The notes under the pieces were generated by a model. That model was not told the origin of the DNA and did no database searches. It saw only the letters and a list, made by a program, of their open reading frames with translations. 6,266 nt of DNA, from positions 1-6,266 of the forward strand of contig JABDPH010000258.1 in the NCBI GenBank assembly GCA_013042925.1, read 5' to 3'. Positions within the stretch are counted from its first letter, which is position 1; each line of letters starts with the position of its first letter. This stretch comes from Eudoraea sp. (GTDB lineage: Bacteria > Bacteroidota > Bacteroidia > Flavobacteriales > Flavobacteriaceae). Positions 1-6,016 of the stretch are shown here, one piece after another. The position numbers and the translations under genes are program-made.

Positions 1-241
1 CTACAAGGCCGTAAGCATATTGCGTATGAAAAGGGAGTTTTCGCAACAACAGAGAAATTGGTACCATATATAAAATATAGACGCTGATTACCTGCCACCA
101 GTAAGTAAACCTCGCGATTTGTACCTCAGTGCCAAACCAGTTCATTAGCATTCCCCAGGCAAAATAAATGATGCAATAGGTAAGTATGAGTCTGGGATCT
201 ACCCTTAATTTGACCAGGGCCCAGGAATAAAACGATTTCAT
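1..241 (-). CDS. Unrecognised integral membrane protein, N-terminal 80 residues only
   Basis: An open frame begins with ATG at 241-239 and stays open to the window edge, so the gene is partial at its 3' end. The visible part reads MKSFYSWALVKLR at its start and holds two strongly hydrophobic stretches, about residues 18-36 and 47-66. They are rich in Trp, Tyr, Ile and Leu and separated by a short polar loop (about GTEVQIAR), which is the look of a polytopic inner-membrane protein. No signal-peptide cleavage site is obvious. The start lies only 2 bases after the ACP stop codon, so it is almost certainly co-transcribed and probably translationally coupled with the biosynthetic genes. I do not recognise the family. 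A role in handling or exporting the lipid product, or as a membrane-bound tailoring enzyme, would fit the context but nothing in the visible residues shows it. Confidence 0.7.
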   Translation of the reverse strand, partial: MKSFYSWALVKLRVDPRLILTYCIIYFAWGMLMNWFGTEVQIARFTYWWQVISVYILYMVPISLLLRKLPFHTQYAYGLV

Positions 242-243
242 GA

Positions 244-498
244 TTATTTAGAACTTCGTTTTTTATTAATAATAACCATGGCATCATTCACTGTTTGCAT
301 TTGATCCATATCATCATTTTCAAGGGTAATTTCAAAAGCATCTTCAACATCAAGGACAATGTCCACAAGGTTAGCAGAATTAATGTTAAGTTCATTTATA
401 AAATGGCTGTCCGGTGATATATCATCTACAGATACATCCTCCGGTAAATAAGGCTGAACTATACCTTTTAATTGTTGATAATAATTTTCTTCTTTCAT
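244..498 (-). CDS. Acyl carrier protein, divergent (N-S-A at the modification site)
   Basis: This small acidic protein of 84 residues has the length and pattern of a stand-alone FAS/PKS type II acyl carrier protein. The helix II region reads ELNINSANLVDIVLDVEDAF (residues 36-55), which aligns with the usual E-L-G-x-D-S-L-x-x-V-E-L pattern and places the phosphopantetheine-accepting serine at Ser41. The canonical D-S-L is N-S-A here, so the residues flanking the serine are changed, although the following acidic recognition helix is kept. The C-terminal part (about 65-78, TVNDAMVIINKK) fits helix IV. It lies 9 bases after the ketosynthase stop and 2 bases before the membrane protein start. It most likely carries the chain elongated by the neighbouring KS, DH and ER, and may present it to the type III PKS. 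The family call is firm; the partner set is inferred. Confidence 0.88.
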   Translation of the reverse strand: MKEENYYQQLKGIVQPYLPEDVSVDDISPDSHFINELNINSANLVDIVLDVEDAFEITLENDDMDQMQTVNDAMVIINKKRSSK

Positions 499-507
499 AT
501 ATTTTAT

Positions 508-1782
508 CTAATCCTTAAAGTCGCTAAAAATAACACATGCATTTACATCTCCAAAACCAAAACTTGCTTTTGCGATTGTATTGGGTCTGAAATTTATAGT
601 TTTTAAAGGAATACGTGATTTATCTACCAGTATTTCTATTTCGGGATGCAAATCTTCAATATTAACATTTCCAAAAATTTGCTCTTCTTTAAATTGTAGT
701 ACCGCCCCTACACATTCCATACTGCCCGCAGCAGCGAGGCCATGGCCCATAATCCCTTTAAAAGAATTAATATACGGGAAATCCAGGCCGGATCGCTGTA
801 ATGCAATGCTCCAGTTACGCACTTCAACAGGATCTTTTCCAGTAGCAGTTAAATGACCGTTTATGGCTTCAATATCCTTACTTTCTACGTTCGAATTTTT
901 TAATGCCATTTTAATACACCGCTGAACAGATATGCTATTTGGGGCGGTCATACTGCCACCCCCTCTTTGACCTCCACTATTTATGGCACCGCCCAAAACT
1001 TCGGCGTATATTTTCGCGCCTCTTTCTTTGGCACTCGTCAATGATTCCAATACCAAAGCCCCTGCCCCACTCCCTGGAACAAATCCGGAAGCTGAAGCGC
1101 TCAAAGGCCTGCTGGCCGTTGCAGGAGTATCATTATACTTTCTCGGGAGTATCCGCATGGCATCAAAACCTCCCCAGACATAAGGGCCACTGTCACTGCA
1201 ACTTCCGGTTAATATGCGCTTTGCTTTTCCTGATCGTATCCTGTCATAGGCCATTATCACACCTTCCGTACCTGTAGTGCATGCAGAGGAATTGGTTGTT
1301 ACCTGGTTACCAGAACCGAGTATTCCCCCCATATAAGCACTTATACCGCTGGCCATGGTTTGAATGACTGAAGTGCTTCCTAATCTCCTTGTATTTCCCG
1401 CATCTACAAGATGAATTGATTCACGGAATTTATCAACCCCCAGAATACCTGTTCCAAAAATGATCCCACTATCCCAATCTGGCTCATCTTTCTGCGCTTT
1501 GGTTAAACCAGCATCTGTCCAGGCATCTGTACCTGCAATGACTCCATAAACCAGTCCACTTGCATTTAAACCTCTAAGCTGAAGTGAGGTAAAGTAATTG
1601 TTTACATATCCGGCTTCAATATTTGGAACACCAGCAACTTGACAACCAAATTTTAGGTCTTCTAATTTTTGCTGAAAACTTATACCGCTAATACCCTCCT
1701 TGAGACTATTGGTAAAATCATCAAGTGTTACCCCATTGGGAGCACAAATACCCAAACCTGTCACCACCACTCTATCTTCCAT
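508..1782 (-). CDS. Beta-ketoacyl-ACP synthase, KAS I/II (FabF-like) family
   Basis: The 424-residue protein has the two-part thiolase fold of KAS I/II condensing enzymes, which extend an acyl chain with malonyl-ACP. It opens with VVVTGLGICAPNG, typical of FabF relatives. The Cys-His-His triad can be placed: Cys168 in NSSACTTGTEG, His310 in INGHLTATGKDP and His346 in KGIMGHGLAAAGS. It is therefore expected to be a chain-elongating enzyme and not a chain-length factor, which lacks the cysteine. Departures from FabF are visible. The loop after His310 is HLTATG-KDP where FabF has H-G-T-S-T-x-x-x-D, one residue shorter and with Gly replaced by Leu. The C-terminal FGFGGTN motif reads FGFGDVN (408-414). 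These changes suggest a specialised paralog and not the housekeeping FabF. The start ATG overlaps the end of the dehydratase gene by 11 bases. Substrate chain length cannot be read from the sequence. Confidence 0.92.
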   Translation of the reverse strand: MEDRVVVTGLGICAPNGVTLDDFTNSLKEGISGISFQQKLEDLKFGCQVAGVPNIEAGYVNNYFTSLQLRGLNASGLVYGVIAGTDAWTDAGLTKAQKDEPDWDSGIIFGTGILGVDKFRESIHLVDAGNTRRLGSTSVIQTMASGISAYMGGILGSGNQVTTNSSACTTGTEGVIMAYDRIRSGKAKRILTGSCSDSGPYVWGGFDAMRILPRKYNDTPATASRPLSASASGFVPGSGAGALVLESLTSAKERGAKIYAEVLGGAINSGGQRGGGSMTAPNSISVQRCIKMALKNSNVESKDIEAINGHLTATGKDPVEVRNWSIALQRSGLDFPYINSFKGIMGHGLAAAGSMECVGAVLQFKEEQIFGNVNIEDLHPEIEILVDKSRIPLKTINFRPNTIAKASFGFGDVNACVIFSDFKD

Positions 1783-2227
1783 TGGCAGAGTTTTTTATCA
1801 TACCAGCTAATTCACCTTTACAAACTAATTCCTTAGAAGTATTATACATCTTTACCTTACACTTTAATTTATTGAATCTGAAGTAAAGCTTTTCTGAGCA
1901 TACAAATACAGTCTCACCGGGGTATACCGGGAGGTAAAACTCCATTTCAGAACTACTGAAGGCAACGGCTAGATTTTCTAAGTTGCTGTCTTGTTGTTCT
2001 GAAAGTAAAAAAATACCGAGGCAAACCAATCCAATTTGAGCACAGCATTCTGTAAGTATAACACCAGGGGTCACCGGAAGTTGTTTAAAATGTCCCTCGT
2101 AAAATTCATGATCTTTGTGAAAACAGAAACTACCAGTAACGCCATTGCTATCTATTTTTGATAATTCATCCACAAACAAAAACGGTTTTGAATATGGCAG
2201 CTTTTCTATGATCTTTTTAAAATCCAT
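1772..2227 (-). CDS. 3-hydroxyacyl-ACP dehydratase, FabZ-like hotdog fold
   Basis: The protein has 151 residues, the normal length for a single-hotdog FabZ, which removes water from 3-hydroxyacyl-ACP to give trans-2-enoyl-ACP. The N-terminus KLPYSKPFLFVDEL (9-22) matches the conserved L-P-H-R-x-P-F-L-x-V-D segment, with Tyr in place of the usual His. The catalytic His46 sits in YEGHFKQLPVTPGV and Glu60 in VILTECCAQIG; their 14-residue spacing equals that of E. coli FabZ (His49/Glu63). The C-terminal half (about 85-145) has the alternating hydrophobic strands of the hotdog sheet. The gene starts 3 bases after the enoyl reductase stop and its end overlaps the ketosynthase start. A FabA-type isomerase is less likely because FabA uses Asp at the Glu60 position. 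It supplies the dehydration step of the cluster's elongation cycle. Confidence 0.9.
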   Translation of the reverse strand: MDFKKIIEKLPYSKPFLFVDELSKIDSNGVTGSFCFHKDHEFYEGHFKQLPVTPGVILTECCAQIGLVCLGIFLLSEQQDSNLENLAVAFSSSEMEFYLPVYPGETVFVCSEKLYFRFNKLKCKVKMYNTSKELVCKGELAGMIKNSANGR

Positions 2228-2230
2228 AAT

Positions 2231-3022
2231 TTAACTTAAACTTTCGCCACCATCCACCTTAATAACAGTTCCATTTATCCATTTAGCTTCTTCCGTGCAC
2301 AACAAATAGACCACATCAGCCACATCTTCCGGGGTAGTAAGGCGAGCACTTGGATTTTTTAATTTTGCATGCCTTATAAGTTTTTCACTGCCCGGAATAC
2401 GTCTCAAGGATTCGGTATCCGTGACACCCGCCTGTATACAATTGGATTTTATACCAAGTTCAGCAAATTCCATAGCCATGCTTCTGGAAATAGCTTCAAG
2501 GGCTGCTTTAGCGGCCGCAACGGCACCATAGTTAGATACTGCTTTAGAAGAACCTTCACTTGTAAATGCAATAATACGTGAATCGTCTGCAAATAACGAG
2601 GCTTTTATTAATGCCTGTACCCAGTCATAGAGACTTATCGCCATTGAGTTAATTGTAATCTGGAAATCCTGGTTGCTTAGTTCGTTATCACTCGAAGAAT
2701 ACATTGGTTTTAGGTTGCCCTTTGCAATACTATGCACCAAAACCTTAATCTTATGATCATCAGGAATAAAATCCCTTATTTTTTGTATTAAATCATCTCT
2801 ATTGCTTTTTTGTATGGCATCCTGGTTATAACTCTTAAACTGCACACCGGTATTGCTAATTTCTTTAAAGTCATTTGCTATGTCTTTCATATCCATGCTA
2901 CGATCACGATGAACGACAAGGATATGATACCCATTTCTTGCGAGCTTTTTAGCCGAAGCAAGACCAAGACCTTTGCTACCACCCAAAACTAGTGCCCAAT
3001 TATTTGTTTTAGCTTTATCCAC
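2231..3022 (-). CDS. Enoyl-ACP reductase, SDR family, FabL-like
   Basis: This is a Rossmann-fold short-chain dehydrogenase of 263 residues with the GTG start at 3022-3020, 19 bases after the PKS stop. The frame is open further upstream to an ATG at 3085, but that would extend 44 bases into the PKS gene and add a tail before the nucleotide-binding motif. From the GTG, the first beta strand (WALVLGGSKGLG, 9-20) sits where it does in relatives. Other motifs are VLVHSIAKGN (94-103), as in FabI/FabL, and the active site Tyr165-x6-Lys172. That Y-x6-K spacing marks enoyl-ACP reductases, against Y-x3-K of FabG ketoreductases. The segments NYGAVAAAKAALEA and TDTESLRRIP resemble the corresponding part of Bacillus FabL. 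The C-terminal VDGGESL is the classical SDR end. It should reduce trans-2-enoyl-ACP with NAD(P)H. An atypical ketoreductase is possible but less likely. Confidence 0.85.
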   Translation of the reverse strand: MDKAKTNNWALVLGGSKGLGLASAKKLARNGYHILVVHRDRSMDMKDIANDFKEISNTGVQFKSYNQDAIQKSNRDDLIQKIRDFIPDDHKIKVLVHSIAKGNLKPMYSSSDNELSNQDFQITINSMAISLYDWVQALIKASLFADDSRIIAFTSEGSSKAVSNYGAVAAAKAALEAISRSMAMEFAELGIKSNCIQAGVTDTESLRRIPGSEKLIRHAKLKNPSARLTTPEDVADVVYLLCTEEAKWINGTVIKVDGGESLS

Positions 3023-3041
3023 TTTATTAATTTTTATCTTC

Positions 3042-4097
3042 CTACCACTCCAGCAAAACACGCTGAGCGGAAAATCCGGGACCAAAACTCAAGATCATCC
3101 CTTGCTCGCCTTTGCCAATTTTTTTTAACATAAATCGTTCCAGTACATAAAGTACCGTAGCACTACTCATATTCCCGTATAAACGTAATGTTTCACGCGT
3201 ATCGTCAATATTTTTCCCCAACTTTCCGAACAATTCTTCAACAGTCTCTACAATCTTCTTTCCACCGGGATGAAAGACTAAATGATCTACGTTTTCAATA
3301 GAAGTCCCGTTCTTTTCTAAAAAAGGATGCACTATTTTCGGAAAATGTTCCGCAATGGTTTCCGGAACCGAAGGATCAAGAATCATTTTAAGCCCTGTGT
3401 TGGTAAGGTCGAACCCCATCATATGGGTAGCATTCCTAAAATGATACATCTCTTCTGCCACAATTTTAGGTCCATCGGCCTCTTTTTCTGAACTGAGTAA
3501 AACACAAGCTGCACCATCGCCAAATATAGCAGCACTGACCATATTTGCCATAGAGAAATCTGTAAGCTGGAATGTTGCTGTAGGACTTTCCACGGCTATT
3601 ACAGCAGCTCGTTTCCCTGGATTTGCCCTTAAAAAGTTCGCAGCGTATATAAGTCCTGAAACTCCGGCTGCACATCCCATTTCCGTAACCGGCAACCTGA
3701 CAATATCCTGTCTTAACTCAAGATCGTTAACAATATAAGCATCTAACGAAGGAATCATAATACCTGTGCAGCTTACAGTAATTATATAATCGAGGGAATC
3801 CGGATTCCATCCGCTATTGTCCAATGCTTTTTTAAGTACAGAAGTCCCTAATTTTTTTACTTCTCGTACATAAATATCGTTTTTAGCTTCGAGACTAGTA
3901 GCAGTAAAGACCTCTTCTATTCCCATAATACCATAGCGTTTATCTACGGCTGCACCTTCAAATATCTTTAACACTTTTCTTCTGAACCTATCTTCCTGTC
4001 CACTAAGCCATAGCTCAACAAAAGGTAAAATATCCTTAGTTTCTCTACAGTAAGGCGGCAATTTTTTGGCCACTGTTGCTATTCGTACGTTATTCAT
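3042..4097 (-). CDS. Type III polyketide synthase (chalcone/alkylresorcinol synthase family)
   Basis: A homodimeric condensing enzyme of 351 residues, close to the usual bacterial length of 350-390. The Cys-His-Asn triad is intact: Cys142 in TEMGCAAGVSGL, His276 in LVFHPGGKKI and Asn309 in YGNMSSATVL. Other family marks are AAIFGDGAACVLL (189-201) and the C-terminal SFGPGFSAQRVLL (337-349), equivalent to the GFGPG loop of chalcone synthase. Type III PKSs load an acyl starter on the Cys, extend it with malonyl-CoA and cyclise it to pyrones, resorcinols or phloroglucinols. Automatic annotation would call this naringenin-chalcone synthase; a plant-like flavonoid role is improbable. Its neighbours, a methyltransferase and a flavoprotein, match the srsABC phenolic lipid set, and the downstream acyl-elongation genes suggest a long-chain fatty acyl starter, possibly delivered from the ACP. 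The start overlaps the methyltransferase end by 8 bases. Exact starter, extension count and ring type are unknown. Confidence 0.93.
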   Translation of the reverse strand: MNNVRIATVAKKLPPYCRETKDILPFVELWLSGQEDRFRRKVLKIFEGAAVDKRYGIMGIEEVFTATSLEAKNDIYVREVKKLGTSVLKKALDNSGWNPDSLDYIITVSCTGIMIPSLDAYIVNDLELRQDIVRLPVTEMGCAAGVSGLIYAANFLRANPGKRAAVIAVESPTATFQLTDFSMANMVSAAIFGDGAACVLLSSEKEADGPKIVAEEMYHFRNATHMMGFDLTNTGLKMILDPSVPETIAEHFPKIVHPFLEKNGTSIENVDHLVFHPGGKKIVETVEELFGKLGKNIDDTRETLRLYGNMSSATVLYVLERFMLKKIGKGEQGMILSFGPGFSAQRVLLEW

Positions 4098-4815
4098 ATG
4101 ATTGGCTTAGTCGCGATGTCTCCATCACCCATACATATCTAAAAGCCCATTTCCAATTAATTGTGTGAGCTATATGTGATAAATTTTTTGAAAAAGTAAT
4201 CAAGTCTTTTTTCTTAAATCCACTTTTAATTGAGATAAGACCATCATGTTTCGCAATTTTTGTTTTTATAAAAATAGCACTAAACCCTTTAAAAAGATAA
4301 TATGCAAGTGCACTTCTTTGCAAGTCATTGATAATGATACCAATTTGGGCCAATTTTGTGAATTGAGATAAGAATATTGGAATTTGTTTATTACTAAAAT
4401 GATGAATCGTGAGTGTGCATAGCAGGATATCACAGCTAAAATTCAGTGGCTTCAAAGCCAAAATGTCTTGTTTTAAGAATGTAATCTCAGGAAAATCAAC
4501 TGATAATTCCCGCGCGATGGTCAGGGCTTTTTCATTAAGGTCCAGTCCAATTAGCAAAATTTCGATCTCCGTATTTCTAAAATAACTCGCAAGCTCCCTT
4601 AGCATTTCTCCGTCACCACAGCCCATGTCTACGATGGTATATTGCTTCCTGGGGAATTCTTTTATCAGCTTACAAACACTGTTAAGGGTTATCCTATTAC
4701 CTCCTAAAAGGCGATTACTCTTGTTAATATCATCAAAAACCAACCGCAGCGTTTCAATTGCAACCTTTGGATCATCCATTAATTCAGATTCCGTATTTCT
4801 ATATCGTAAATCCAT
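4090..4815 (-). CDS. Class I SAM-dependent methyltransferase (SrsB-like role proposed)
   Basis: This 241-residue protein has the Rossmann-like class I methyltransferase core. Motif I is YTIVDMGCGDGEMLREL (59-75), the adenosine-ribose acidic residue is Asp92 in LIGLDLNEKAL, and Asp117 in LKQDILALKP matches the adenine-contact position. The motif IV/post-I strand is CDILLCTLTIHHFSNKQ (128-143). After this comes a C-terminal region about 90 residues long with a hydrophobic stretch (AYYLFKGFSAIFIKT, 171-185) that may form a membrane-proximal or lipid-facing lid. It sits between the flavoprotein, whose stop overlaps its ATG as TAATG, and the type III PKS. The same trio in Streptomyces methylates the phenolic ring made by the PKS, so O- or C-methylation of the polyketide ring is the best guess. 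The fold is certain, the acceptor is inferred. Confidence 0.88.
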   Translation of the reverse strand: MDLRYRNTESELMDDPKVAIETLRLVFDDINKSNRLLGGNRITLNSVCKLIKEFPRKQYTIVDMGCGDGEMLRELASYFRNTEIEILLIGLDLNEKALTIARELSVDFPEITFLKQDILALKPLNFSCDILLCTLTIHHFSNKQIPIFLSQFTKLAQIGIIINDLQRSALAYYLFKGFSAIFIKTKIAKHDGLISIKSGFKKKDLITFSKNLSHIAHTINWKWAFRYVWVMETSRLSQSYE

Positions 4816-5936
4816 TATAAGGATATTGGTTTTCCATGCGTCCTTTTGATAAGCGATCTTATAAGTCCCGGTGATTTTGCAATAGTTCCCATAAGCATAT
4901 TTGTTGCCCTTTCGCTTAATAATAAGGACTGTAAGACCCTACCGGTTTGTAATCGTCGCCTGAATGTATTTCGCCATTCTTTGCGGTAATCAGATTCCAT
5001 TTGAGCTCTGGTATAATCTGAATTTTTAAAAAAAGTGTGAATTCGCTCGGATGCAAGTTTAGCGCTATGAATAGCCATTGCCATACCGTTACCGCAGAGC
5101 GGATGAATTAAACCTGCTGTATCACCGCACATGAGGATATGCCCTTCTATTGCTTGCTTGCGTTCAAAAGATACTTGGGCAATGCTCATAGGTTCATCGA
5201 AAAGCGGTTGGGCATTCCTTAGAAAATGATTTAGAAATTTATTCCCGGCAACAACTTTCGAATTAAATTTCTCAATATTTTTTTCGGTTTGAAAACTTTT
5301 ATAGGAGGCCAGATAGCAAAAATTTACAGCACCCGACTCAATTTTAGATAAGCCGCCGTACCCACCTTCAAAATTATGTAATGCCACCAGGTTATCCGGG
5401 AATTCCTGCAAGTCATAGTGTGCCTTTACCCCTATCCATGGTGCCTTTTTGTTTATGAAATTTCGATTAAGTTGCTTATCTAACCCTGATCGTTTGCCGT
5501 AAGCCCCTATTATCACTTTAGCTGAATATCTATTTTCATTTTCTGTATCTAGATTAAATACGTCTTTTAAAAAGTTGACATTTTTTACTGTTTCGAATTT
5601 AACGGAGACCCCTAATGCAAGTGCTCTCTTGTAAAGGGAATTATCAAAAGCATATCTGCTTATTCCAAACCCTCCTAAAGGCAATTTTGTTTGAAGTAAT
5701 TTTCCCTGTTTTGTAGAGAGTTGAAGCGTATCTATGGCAACTGTTTTGGGAAGTGTTACATTCAGGCTTTCAAGGTAAGGTGCTATTTCGTTAGACACAT
5801 ATTCACCACATACTTTATGGTGTGGATAGGGATAGCGTTCCAGAAGAAGCAAATTATATCCTTCCCTGGCCAGATGAATAGCGGAAGTGAGTCCTGCCAA
5901 CCCACCACCTATTATGATCACATCATATTGTTCCAC
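4815..5936 (-). CDS. FAD-dependent oxidoreductase (PHBH-fold; geranylgeranyl reductase/aromatic hydroxylase type)
   Basis: First gene of the run, 373 residues, starting at a GTG (5936-5934). An in-frame TAA lies immediately upstream and the next Met is residue 249, so no other credible start exists. The N-terminal dinucleotide-binding fold is DVIIIGGGLAGLTSAI (5-20), with Glu33 ending the second beta strand for the FAD ribose. KVCGEYVS (41-48) is the motif seen in geranylgeranyl reductase and related flavoproteins. The second FAD motif is ILMCGDTAGLIHPLCGNGM (267-285). The usual G-A-D-G-x-x-S segment reads GAYGKRSGL (144-152), with Tyr for Asp. In srsABC-type operons the equivalent flavoprotein hydroxylates the phenolic ring, leading to a quinone, which fits here. 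Family relatives also reduce isoprenoid double bonds, so a reductase role cannot be excluded. No signal peptide is present, so it acts in the cytoplasm. Confidence 0.87.
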   Translation of the reverse strand: MEQYDVIIIGGGLAGLTSAIHLAREGYNLLLLERYPYPHHKVCGEYVSNEIAPYLESLNVTLPKTVAIDTLQLSTKQGKLLQTKLPLGGFGISRYAFDNSLYKRALALGVSVKFETVKNVNFLKDVFNLDTENENRYSAKVIIGAYGKRSGLDKQLNRNFINKKAPWIGVKAHYDLQEFPDNLVALHNFEGGYGGLSKIESGAVNFCYLASYKSFQTEKNIEKFNSKVVAGNKFLNHFLRNAQPLFDEPMSIAQVSFERKQAIEGHILMCGDTAGLIHPLCGNGMAMAIHSAKLASERIHTFFKNSDYTRAQMESDYRKEWRNTFRRRLQTGRVLQSLLLSERATNMLMGTIAKSPGLIRSLIKRTHGKPISL

Positions 5937-5963
5937 TTATTGAAGATAAATGTTTTTGTAAAA

Positions 5964-5987
5964 AAACCCGACTCAAAAGTCGGGTTT
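5964..5987 (-). terminator. Rho-independent terminator of the OmpA-like gene
   Basis: A perfect 10-bp stem, AAACCCGACT against AGTCGGGTTT, closes over a 4-base loop. Read on the minus strand the stem runs into an uninterrupted run of seven T (three in the stem), the classic intrinsic terminator. It begins about 30 bases after the OmpA-like stop. Flanking GTAAA/TTTAC and T/A stretches can lengthen the stem if an A bulge is allowed. On the plus strand the tail is ACAAAAAATT, so it is weak in that direction. It separates the OmpA-like gene from the biosynthetic operon, whose first codon lies 27 bases further on; the operon promoter must overlap it, or the operon depends on read-through. Confidence 0.85.
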
Positions 5988-6016
5988 ACAAAAAATTAGT
6001 ACTTAAATTATTTTAA

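Larger units (their letters stand above)
1..5936 (-). other. Putative eight-gene operon: type III PKS with a dedicated FAS II-like set
   Basis: Eight consecutive minus-strand genes are joined by overlaps of 1, 8 and 11 bases or gaps of 2, 3, 9 and 19 bases, with no room for internal promoters or terminators of normal size. This supports one transcription unit starting just after the terminator at 5964-5987 and running past base 1. Gene order is flavoprotein, methyltransferase, type III PKS, enoyl-ACP reductase, dehydratase, ketosynthase, ACP, membrane protein. The first three match the composition of the known srsABC-type phenolic lipid operon of Streptomyces; the next four are an acyl-chain elongation set. 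That they work on one product is inferred from the tight linkage. No regulator gene is visible in the window. Confidence 0.8.

Noticed and set aside
581..1277. Plus-strand open frames at 581-856, 939-1277 and 983-1183
   Set aside because: They lie antisense to the ketosynthase, whose full-length frame has all catalytic motifs. Their translations show no domain and overlap one another.
2369..2992. Plus-strand open frames at 2369-2581 and 2810-2992
   Set aside because: They are antisense to the enoyl reductase, low-complexity in translation and without family motifs.
2231..3022. FabG ketoreductase
   Set aside because: The active site is Tyr165-x6-Lys172 with an HSIA segment, as in enoyl reductases, not the Y-x3-K with N-N-A-G of FabG.
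3466..3675. Second minus-strand frame inside the PKS gene
   Set aside because: It is an out-of-frame, Ser/Arg/Cys-rich translation within a gene whose own frame has the complete type III PKS triad.
3042..4097. Plant-like chalcone synthase function
   Set aside because: The family resemblance is generic to type III PKSs. The bacterial context has no phenylpropanoid genes, and the neighbours point to lipid starters.
244..5936. Flexirubin, aryl-polyene or DarA/DarB dialkylresorcinol cluster
   Set aside because: There is no DarB-type FabH-like ketosynthase, no DarA-type cyclase, no ammonia-lyase and no visible acyltransferase/MMPL exporter. The ring-forming enzyme is a type III PKS instead.
5940..5948. 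Possible -7 promoter element (TATCTTCA on the minus strand) just before the flavoprotein
   Set aside because: It matches TAnnTTTG only partly, lies within a few bases of the start codon, and has no TTTG box at the expected distance upstream.
4625..5999. Plus-strand open frames at 4625-4849 and 5721-5999
   Set aside because: They are antisense to the methyltransferase and flavoprotein; the second also runs through the terminator. Neither shows a recognisable domain.
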